8,789 bases of DNA from Chloroflexota bacterium (GTDB taxonomy: Bacteria; Chloroflexota; Limnocylindria; Limnocylindrales; CSP1-4): positions 1-8,789 of the forward strand of contig PMIQ01000183.1 of assembly GCA_003157175.1 (NCBI GenBank). The letters are read 5' to 3'. A model generated the notes under the pieces. That model ran no database searches. It was not told where the DNA came from and saw only the letters and a program-made list of their open reading frames with translations. This document shows positions 1-5,867 of the stretch, one piece after another. Each line of letters starts with the position of its first letter. The stretch's first letter is position 1. A program made the translations under genes and the position numbers.

Positions 1-522
1 ACGGAAGCCGAGGCAGAAGCCGAGCTCGTGGCTGCCGAGCTGACTTCGGCCGAGCTGGCAACCGCCGACCGCGCGTCCGAGTGGATCGCCGAGGCGGAGG
101 CAGACGCCGCGTCGCCAGATGCCGGCCGCGGCCTGCGCGAGCCACCCGTCCTTCCGGCGAAGTTGCCGACGACGGGCGAAGAGGTGACAGAGCAGGACGC
201 GGAGGCAGCGGCACTGCGCGAGGCCGTGGCTCTGGTCCTGGGCGTCGAGGCGGACGGCGCGGGCAACGCAGCCGAACGCGGCGAGGCATACGGAACCGAG
301 GCCCAAGATTCGGCCGCGCGTCCGGCCGGAGGCGAGCTCCGGACGGCGGCCCCGAACCCGCTTCCACCCGCGGGGCAGACCGGGAGCGACGACCCTAGGG
401 TCGAGCCCGCCGGCGAGGGCGCAGATCCCGCTGCCGGAGGCGCGGAGCCGGCCGAATCGACATCGCCAGCGACCACGGAGCCTCGCCGCAAAGGGCTCCT
501 GCGAAGATTCAGAGGAGACTGA
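1..522 (+). CDS. C-terminal part of an unidentified Ala/Glu-rich protein (5' end outside window)
   Basis: The reading frame is open from the first base (the first codons read T-E-A-E-A-E-A-E-L) and ends at TGA 520-522, so this is probably the tail of a longer protein. The visible 173 residues are low complexity: rich in Ala, Glu, Pro and Gly, strongly acidic, with no recognisable domain, membrane segment or catalytic motif. It finishes in a short basic patch, RRKGLLRRFRGD. Such acidic, disordered tails with a basic tip occur on many high-GC bacterial proteins, and the function cannot be read from them. A GTG at 28 could be an internal start, but the upstream codons continue the same Ala/Glu composition, so a true start there is less likely. 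The stop codon abuts the galE start, and the galE ribosome site lies inside its last codons, so the two are likely co-transcribed. It is called coding because of the long open frame and its junction with galE. Confidence 0.7.
   Translation, partial: TEAEAEAELVAAELTSAELATADRASEWIAEAEADAASPDAGRGLREPPVLPAKLPTTGEEVTEQDAEAAALREAVALVLGVEADGAGNAAERGEAYGTEAQDSAARPAGGELRTAAPNPLPPAGQTGSDDPRVEPAGEGADPAAGGAEPAESTSPATTEPRRKGLLRRFRGD
511..517 (+). promoter_or_regulatory. Ribosome binding site of galE
   Basis: AGAGGAG, 5 nt before the ATG at 523, is a good Shine-Dalgarno match. It lies inside the last codons of the preceding gene, which suggests translational coupling and fixes the galE start. Confidence 0.7.
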
Positions 523-1533
523 ATGCGCATTCTCGTCACCGGCGGCGCCGGGTACATCGGTTCGGTTTCGGTCGAGGCGCTGGTGGTCGCGGGCCACGAG
601 GTCACCGTCCTCGACGACCTGTCGACAGGCTATCGCGGGGCGGTCTCGCCGGCGGCCCGACTCGAGGTCGGCAGCTACGGCGACACGGCCGCCGTGGCCG
701 CGCTGCTGGAGCGGTACCGCATTGAGGCGGTCCTCCACTGCGCGGCCAAGTCGATCGTCGGCGAGTCGATGACCGACCCGGCGAAGTACTTCCGCGAAAA
801 CGTCGCCGGGGGCATCGCCCTCCTCGAGGCGATGCGCACGACCGGCGTGCTGCGCATCGTCTTCAGCTCCACGGCGGCTACGTACGGGATGCCCGAGCGG
901 ACGCCGATCGTCGAGACGGATCCGATTCGTCCGATCAACGCCTACGGGGAGACGAAGCGCTGCGTCGAGGGCGCGATTCGCTGGTACGGCCACGGCTACG
1001 GCCTGAGGAGCGTGATCCTGCGCTACTTCAACGCGGCCGGCGCGAGCGCCACGTACGGCGAGGGGCACAACCCGGAGACGCACCTCATCCCGTGCTTGCT
1101 GCAGGCGGCGACCGCGGGACGCGAGGTGACTCTCTTTGGCGACGACTACTCCACTCCCGACGGGACGTGCATCCGCGACTACATCCACGTCGTGGATCTG
1201 GCTCGGGCGCACATGCTCGCGCTCGAGGCGACGGATCCCGGGGACACGCGAACCGGCCCGACGTCGGCGCCATGCGAGCCGCTGATCTGCAACCTCGGGA
1301 GCGGCAGCGGCTTCAGCAACCGTCAGGTCGTGGCCGCCGCGGAGGCGGTCGTCGGCCGCCCGATCACGGTCAAGATGGGCCCTCGCCGGCCGGGCGATCC
1401 GCCCATCCTGGTAGCCAGCCCCCAGATGGCACACGAGAAGCTGGGCTGGAACGCGAGCCGGGGCACGCTCGAGCAGATCATCGGATCGGCCTGGGCGTGG
1501 CAGGGCGCCCACCCCGCGGGCTATGCGAAGTAG
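523..1533 (+). CDS. galE: UDP-glucose 4-epimerase
   Basis: This cytosolic NAD-dependent enzyme interconverts UDP-glucose and UDP-galactose (Leloir pathway and nucleotide-sugar supply). The 336 residues match the usual length of the family (about 338). It is an extended short-chain dehydrogenase: the Rossmann NAD motif GGAGYIGS is at residues 7-14, the acidic pair DD at 31-32 ends the second strand, HCAAKSIVGES follows, and the catalytic set is S115-S116-T117 with Y141-x3-K145 (YGETK). RYFNAAGAS and the later substrate-domain motifs are also present. The ATG at 523 follows a strong ribosome site and gives an N-terminus that starts directly with the first beta strand. It sits upstream of glycosyltransferase genes that need nucleotide sugars, so it may supply or balance UDP-glucose for them (inference). 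A related epimerase acting on another UDP-hexose cannot be excluded, but the overall match is to GalE. Confidence 0.93.
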   Translation: MRILVTGGAGYIGSVSVEALVVAGHEVTVLDDLSTGYRGAVSPAARLEVGSYGDTAAVAALLERYRIEAVLHCAAKSIVGESMTDPAKYFRENVAGGIALLEAMRTTGVLRIVFSSTAATYGMPERTPIVETDPIRPINAYGETKRCVEGAIRWYGHGYGLRSVILRYFNAAGASATYGEGHNPETHLIPCLLQAATAGREVTLFGDDYSTPDGTCIRDYIHVVDLARAHMLALEATDPGDTRTGPTSAPCEPLICNLGSGSGFSNRQVVAAAEAVVGRPITVKMGPRRPGDPPILVASPQMAHEKLGWNASRGTLEQIIGSAWAWQGAHPAGYAK

Positions 1534-1594
1534 CAGCCGGGGAGCGCGGCCGCCGGTAAGAGGTCGCGGGCGCCGGCACCAATCCGACTGGGTC

Positions 1595-1600
1595 TAGAAT
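1595..1600 (+). promoter_or_regulatory. Candidate -10 box of a leaderless promoter
   Basis: TAGAAT (TAnnnT type) ends 6 nt before the ATG at 1607. No Shine-Dalgarno is visible in the sequence just before that ATG. A -10 box at this spacing would start transcription at or beside the start codon, giving a leaderless mRNA. No convincing -35 hexamer is seen at 16-18 nt upstream. Confidence 0.45.
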
Positions 1601-1606
1601 CGACGA

Positions 1607-2308
1607 ATGTCGCCACTGCGCCGCAAGGTCGACCCGCCGCCCCCGATCGATCCCGCCGAATGGCGCCCTCAGGCCTTCGGGCGCAAGGGCCACCGATCCG
1701 TAGCCGATCCTGTCATCGAACCGAAGTGGAGCGGAGTGCGGATCATCGTTCGCATTGAACGTGGCGCGGGCGGATCGCCGACGGCAACCCTGACCGACGA
1801 GGATGGGCTCGACGCCACCGAGGAGTTCGCCCAGCTTGCCTCGGCCATAGCCGCGGCGGCGCTAGCAGACGATCTCGTTTTGGACGGCTATCTCACGATC
1901 GAGCCGACGCAGGAAACGGTGGGCATCGAGACGAAGTTGATAGAGACGCCGACCCAGGGCCAGGTCTTCGCTCAGATGCTCGGCGGCGGTCGCATCCGGC
2001 CCCCCGAGCCCGGGCCTCGGCTCGACAGAGACCGCCCCATTGCGTTCGTGGCAGTCGACCTGTTGCGGATCGACGGATCCAGTCTGATCGACCTGCCGCT
2101 CCTGGAGCGCAAGCGGCTGCTCGACGGCGCCCTCAAGGTCGGCAACCTGGTGCGGATCACGCCATACGTTCGGCCGCCCATCGGTTCGCTGGCCCTCACC
2201 TGGCATGCCCTGGGCTTTCGTGAGCTTGCGTTCAAGGCCGGCAACGGCCGCTACATTCCGACGGGCGAACCGAGCGACTGGGCTCTCGCGCCGATCAACC
2301 CCCGCTGA
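1607..2308 (+). CDS. Degenerate ATP-dependent DNA ligase adenylation-domain protein
   Basis: The 233-residue protein follows the order of motifs of ATP-dependent DNA ligases (covalent nucleotidyltransferase fold), but in weakened form. Residues 38-45 read EPKWSGVR against the family's ExKWDGxR: the nucleophile lysine (K40) and R45 are kept, but the Asp is Ser42. Residues 63-72 resemble the SRNGRDxT stretch. LDGYL at 92-96 stands where ligases have DGE, so the Glu is Tyr95. FVAVDLL at 147-153 and LLERKRLL at 165-172 match the motif III region. The FREL-AFK stretch ending at K210 and the ending at W225 match motifs IV and V only loosely, lacking the motif IV Glu and the motif V lysines. No OB-fold or C-terminal domain follows, so it is far shorter than a typical ligase. 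It may bind a nucleotide or DNA without ligating; catalysis looks doubtful. The assignment rests on motif order read by eye. The ATG at 1607 fits a leaderless start, and no other start nearby looks better. Confidence 0.62.
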   Translation: MSPLRRKVDPPPPIDPAEWRPQAFGRKGHRSVADPVIEPKWSGVRIIVRIERGAGGSPTATLTDEDGLDATEEFAQLASAIAAAALADDLVLDGYLTIEPTQETVGIETKLIETPTQGQVFAQMLGGGRIRPPEPGPRLDRDRPIAFVAVDLLRIDGSSLIDLPLLERKRLLDGALKVGNLVRITPYVRPPIGSLALTWHALGFRELAFKAGNGRYIPTGEPSDWALAPINPR

Positions 2309-2361
2309 AGCGACCGCCCCAGCCCGGCCGGGTCAGCCGATCGGGCCTCGGCGGATTCGGG

Positions 2362-2397
2362 CCGTACCACGCCGCTCGACCGAGCGGCGTGGTACGG
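2362..2397. repeat. Perfect 17-bp inverted repeat with 2-bp centre
   Basis: The left arm CCGTACCACGCCGCTCG (2362-2378) is the exact reverse complement of the right arm (2381-2397), with AC between them. It lies in the 97-nt gap between the ligase-like gene and the glycosyltransferase, its right edge 8 nt before the ATG at 2406 and overlapping the candidate -10 box. It could be an operator for a dimeric regulator of the downstream operon, or a stem ending the upstream transcript. There is no T-tract after it, so a standard intrinsic terminator is unlikely. Confidence 0.85.
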
Positions 2398-2398
2398 T
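2393..2398 (+). promoter_or_regulatory. Candidate -10 box for the glycosyltransferase operon
   Basis: TACGGT (TAnnnT) ends 7 nt before the ATG at 2406, which has no Shine-Dalgarno in front of it, again pointing to a leaderless message. Five of its six bases are inside the right arm of the inverted repeat at 2362-2397, so a protein bound there would block RNA polymerase. No clear -35 hexamer is seen. Confidence 0.4.
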
Positions 2399-2405
2399 GC
2401 ACCGG

Positions 2406-3851
2406 ATGCCCGCAAGTGTGCTGACGCCTGCCATTCGGGATGAGATAGCGCGACTCGGCAGTGCCGACATCATGGTCGGCATCCCGAGCTATCGGAACGC
2501 GGCCACGATCGGCCACGTGGTCCGCGCCGCCCAGGCCGGTCTGGTCCAGTACTTCCCGGATCTTCGACCGGTTCTGGTCAACGCCGACGCCGGCTCGCCG
2601 GACGGAACGCAACGGGTGGTCGTCGAAACCGAGCCACCCGGATATGTCGAGCAGATCCTGCTCGTCCACCCGAAGAATCGGCTCGATCGAGTCAGCCTGA
2701 CCTACCCCGACGTGGATGGCGTCGGTGGTAAGGGGGCCGCCCTGCGGACCATCTTCGAGATTGCCGCCGCACTCGAGGTCGGGGCTCTGGTGGTCGTGGA
2801 TTCAGACCTGCGCTCGATCGTCCCCGAATGGATCGAGCTGCTGGCGGGGCCGATATTGAAGGGCGGCTACGACTTCGTTGCGCCCCTTTATTCCCGCCAC
2901 AAGTACGACGGCACCATCACCAACACCGTCACCTATCCGGTGACGCGGGCGCTGTACGGCCATCGAATCCGGCAGCCGATCGGCGGCGACTTCGGAGTCA
3001 GCGGCGACCTGATCCGCGACTATCTCGCTCAGCAGACCTGGACGCCGGACGTTTCGCGGTTCGGGATCGACATCTGGATGACGACTACCGCGTTGACCGG
3101 CGGCTTTGCCGTCTGCCAGAGCCGTCTCGGCGCCAAGATCCACGACCCCAAGGACCCAGGGGCGGATCTGGGTCCGATGTTCCGCCAGGTCGTGGGAACG
3201 CTGCTGGACATGGCGAAAGACAACGCCACCCGCTGGCTGGAGATATCCGGCAGCCACGACGTGCCGGCCTACGGCTTCGAGCGGTACGCCGATCCGGCGC
3301 CCCTGGAGGTCAACACGCTGCGCCTGCTGAGCCAGTTCCACTCCGGATCGCTGACGCTCGCCGACACGTGGCGCGGGATGCTAGCGCCGGACAACTACAA
3401 GAGCGTGGTGGAGCTGGCCGGAGAGGCGGGGGCCATGGCCGAGGCCGCGACCCGCAAGCTGGGCCTGGACGCGGAGTCGGGCCAGGATACCGCGGGCAGC
3501 GGTGGCCTGCCCTCCACCGACGAGCTCTCGGACCTCGTTTCGGGCTTCCACTTCCCCGACGATCTGTGGGCCCGCGTCTTCTACGACCTTCTCGTCTCGG
3601 CGAGCTTCGGCGAGGTGCCGACCGAGCGGCTGGTGGCAGCCTTCGTGCCGATCTACTTCGGACGTGTCGGCCGTTTCGTGATCGAGAGCCGGCGCCTCTC
3701 CGGCGAGCAGGCCGAGGAGCTGGTGGAGCGCCAGGCGCGAGAGTTCGAGCTGCTCAAGCCGTATCTCGTCGCGCACTGGACCGAGGCGGCGAAGGCCGGG
3801 GTCACGGTACGGCACGCCGGAGGCACAGCGCGGCAGCGGGCGGCCGAATGA
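2406..3851 (+). CDS. GT-A glycosyltransferase, mannosylglycerate/glucosylglycerate synthase-like
   Basis: The 481-residue soluble protein probably transfers a sugar from a nucleotide sugar to glycerate or a glycosylglycerate acceptor. The N-terminal GT-A fold shows VGIPSYRNAATI (24-35, nucleotide site), a GGKGAALRT loop (107-115), the metal-binding DSD (132-134) followed by PEW, RQPIGGDFGVS (189-199) and FGIDIW (219-224). GKG, DxD, EQPxGGE and WGID in that order also characterise Rhodothermus mannosylglycerate synthase (GT78), as recalled from knowledge of the family. The C-terminal part (about 330-475) is helical, and its FHFPDDLW...YDLL stretch resembles the same region of that enzyme. The substrate cannot be read: one-step mannosyl- or glucosylglycerate synthase, or an enzyme adding a second sugar to the GpgS product, are all possible. 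The frame is open further upstream, but ATG 2406 avoids overlapping the previous gene and leaves a natural N-terminus. Its stop overlaps the next start (ATGA). Confidence 0.82.
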   Translation: MPASVLTPAIRDEIARLGSADIMVGIPSYRNAATIGHVVRAAQAGLVQYFPDLRPVLVNADAGSPDGTQRVVVETEPPGYVEQILLVHPKNRLDRVSLTYPDVDGVGGKGAALRTIFEIAAALEVGALVVVDSDLRSIVPEWIELLAGPILKGGYDFVAPLYSRHKYDGTITNTVTYPVTRALYGHRIRQPIGGDFGVSGDLIRDYLAQQTWTPDVSRFGIDIWMTTTALTGGFAVCQSRLGAKIHDPKDPGADLGPMFRQVVGTLLDMAKDNATRWLEISGSHDVPAYGFERYADPAPLEVNTLRLLSQFHSGSLTLADTWRGMLAPDNYKSVVELAGEAGAMAEAATRKLGLDAESGQDTAGSGGLPSTDELSDLVSGFHFPDDLWARVFYDLLVSASFGEVPTERLVAAFVPIYFGRVGRFVIESRRLSGEQAEELVERQAREFELLKPYLVAHWTEAAKAGVTVRHAGGTARQRAAE

Positions 3852-5860
3852 CGCGCTCGCCGCTGCCCGCTCGAATCCTGATCCCCGTCGCCAACCCGCT
3901 GACGGCCGAGGAGCTGGTCCGCATCGGAGCGGCCCTGCTCGACCGCAAGAACGGCAGCCTGACCGTGCTCGGGATCGTCGAGGTGCCCGAGGGAACGCCG
4001 CTCAGCGAGGGTGCCACCAAGGCCCGCCAGGCCCGCCGGCTGCTGCAGCGAGTCCTCGACTACGCGCCCGAGGGAGTGACGGTCCACACCGTCGTCCGCA
4101 TCGGGCGGCGCGCCGCGGAAGGCGTGATCGAGGCCGCGACCGAGCTCGACGCGCAGCTGATCGTCTTCGGCTGGGGCGGCAAGCCCTCCGCGCCCAGGCC
4201 CGGCGCCGAACCGCCCGTCTTCAGCTCCACGATCGACGAGGTCGTTCGAGACGCGCCGTGCGACATCGCCGTCGTCAAGCAGGGCGCGCCAATGGAGATC
4301 GGGCGGATTCTCGTGCCGATCCGCGGCGGCCCCCACGCCGAGCTGGCCCTCCAATTCGCCGACGCCCTGGCCCGCCGCGGCGGCGGAAACGTCGTCGCCC
4401 TGCACGTCGTGCCCGCGGGCCTGAGCTCGACCATCCGCTCTCAGGCATCCAAAGCGCTGGCCCATTTCATTCGCCAGCACGCCGACGGCCACGTGCAGCA
4501 GACCGTCCTCGAGGCGCCGAATGTGCGCAATGCCATCCTTCACGAGGCCGACCTGGCGGACGTGGTCGTGATGGGCGCAGCGGCCTTCCCGGCGAGCGAC
4601 AACGGTTCGACGTTCCTCTTCGGCGCGCTGCCGGAGGCGGTCGCGACCCGCTCGCGCAAGACGGTGATCGTCGTCAAGACGCGCGAGGCGATCGGCGAGG
4701 CCACGTTCGATCAGCTTGCCAAGCGGGAGGAGACGCTGGCCGCGGCCGAAAAGGCGGCCAACGATTCGCGCGCTGTACCGCTCCGAGTCGAGCGCTGGTT
4801 CGGCGAGTCGAACTTCCATCATCGCGAGTTCGCCGACCTCGACCGGCTGGTCCACCTCAAGCAACAGGCCGGGCTGACCGTCAGCCTGGTGCTGCCGGCG
4901 CTCAACGAGGCCGAGACGATCGGGACCATCGTCGGCCGGGCTCGACGGGACCTGATGGAGCGCCACCCACTGGTGGACGAGCTCCTGGTCATGGACTCCG
5001 ACTCGGACGACCGCACCTGCGAGATTGCCGCCGGCGAGGGCGCTCGGGTCGCGATCCATTCGCAGGTTCTGACCCGCTACGGCAGCTATTGCGGCAAAGG
5101 CGAGGCGCTCTGGAAGAGCCTGTACGAGACGTGCGGCGACATCGTCGTCTGGGCCGACACGGACGTGCGCAACTGGCATCCGCGGATGGTCTACGGAACC
5201 GTCGGCCCGCTCATCGCCGAAGAGCGGCTGCAGTACGTCAAGGGCTACTACCGCCGGCCGATCGTCGAGGGCGGCGTGCTCAAGGAGGGCGGCGGCGGGC
5301 GAGTCACCGAGCTGGTCGCGCGGCCGCTCATCAACCTCTTCTACCCCGAGCTGTCCGGCTTGATCCAGCCGCTCTCCGGCGAGTACGCCGGGCGCCGGAG
5401 CCTACTGGAGACGATCCCGTTCTTCACGAGCTACGCGGTCGAGATCGGTCACCTGATCGACGTCTCGGAAAGGTGCGGGCTGGAAGGGCTCGGCCAGGTG
5501 GACCTGGAGCGGCGGGTCCACCGCAACCAGGAGCTCGAGGGTCTGTCGCGGATGAGCTTCGTCATCATCCAGGCCGTCATGAAGCGCCTCGAAGAGAAGC
5601 ACAAGACGAGTCTGTTCGCGGAGCTCGGCTCGACGATGAAGCTGCCACGGTCGGGCGGGGGCAAGCTCGGGCTGGAGGTCATGGAGCTGGCCGATCACGA
5701 GCGGCCACCGATGATCCGCATCCCCGAGTACCTGGAGAGGCGCCGTCTGGCCGCCGGGCCGGTGAACGCGGGCGGCGGGGCGGCCCATGGCGCGGCCTCC
5801 GGGACCGGGGCTGTGGGCGACGACGCGGCGTCGGAACTCAACCCTTGGGTCGAGGCGTAG
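3848..5860 (+). CDS. gpgS: Two UspA domains fused to glucosyl-3-phosphoglycerate synthase (GT81)
   Basis: The catalytic part (about 317-630) joins glucose from an NDP-glucose to 3-phosphoglycerate, the first step of glucosylglycerate synthesis. It has PALNE (350-354), the GKGEALWKS loop (416-424), metal-binding DTD (437-439), the phosphoglycerate-binding GGGRVTELVARP (482-493), PLSGEYA (508-514), VEIG (531-534) and HRN (558-560), all in the order of mycobacterial GpgS. Residues 8-144 and 150-278 are two universal stress protein domains, each starting with a RILIPV/RILVPI strand and ending in a CDIAVVK or TVIVVK strand. Their ATP-binding loops are degenerate: the G-x2-G-x9-G-S/T pattern is broken in both. 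A charged linker (279-316) joins them to the synthase, and a Gly/Ala-rich tail ends the protein. Stand-alone GpgS is about 320 residues, so the 670-residue length comes from the fusion. The ATG at 3848 overlaps the preceding stop by 4 nt, and the first Usp strand starts 8 residues in. The frame is open further upstream, but that region overlaps the glycosyltransferase gene. The GpgS call is firm; the role of the Usp part is inferred. Confidence 0.92.
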   Translation: MTRSPLPARILIPVANPLTAEELVRIGAALLDRKNGSLTVLGIVEVPEGTPLSEGATKARQARRLLQRVLDYAPEGVTVHTVVRIGRRAAEGVIEAATELDAQLIVFGWGGKPSAPRPGAEPPVFSSTIDEVVRDAPCDIAVVKQGAPMEIGRILVPIRGGPHAELALQFADALARRGGGNVVALHVVPAGLSSTIRSQASKALAHFIRQHADGHVQQTVLEAPNVRNAILHEADLADVVVMGAAAFPASDNGSTFLFGALPEAVATRSRKTVIVVKTREAIGEATFDQLAKREETLAAAEKAANDSRAVPLRVERWFGESNFHHREFADLDRLVHLKQQAGLTVSLVLPALNEAETIGTIVGRARRDLMERHPLVDELLVMDSDSDDRTCEIAAGEGARVAIHSQVLTRYGSYCGKGEALWKSLYETCGDIVVWADTDVRNWHPRMVYGTVGPLIAEERLQYVKGYYRRPIVEGGVLKEGGGGRVTELVARPLINLFYPELSGLIQPLSGEYAGRRSLLETIPFFTSYAVEIGHLIDVSERCGLEGLGQVDLERRVHRNQELEGLSRMSFVIIQAVMKRLEEKHKTSLFAELGSTMKLPRSGGGKLGLEVMELADHERPPMIRIPEYLERRRLAAGPVNAGGGAAHGAASGTGAVGDDAASELNPWVEA

Positions 5861-5867
5861 TCGCCTC

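Noticed and set aside
2323..2332. Short palindrome CCCGGCCGGG
   Set aside because: Ten-base GC palindromes are expected by chance at this base composition, and nothing around it supports a function.
2362..2400. Intrinsic (Rho-independent) terminator for the ligase-like gene
   Set aside because: The stem is strong, but the sequence after it is TGCACCGG on the + strand with no T-run, and there is no T-tract in the other direction either.
2205..2405. Longer N-terminus for the glycosyltransferase starting at ATG 2205
   Set aside because: It would overlap the ligase-like gene by 104 nt and translate the inverted repeat. The extra 67 residues are Arg/Pro-rich and unlike a GT-A N-terminus.
3653..5179. 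508-codon open frame on the minus strand
   Set aside because: It lies opposite the clearly coding GT and Usp-GpgS genes. Its translation is low-information and rich in Arg, Ala, Gly, Asp and Val with no domain, as expected of antisense frames in high-GC DNA.
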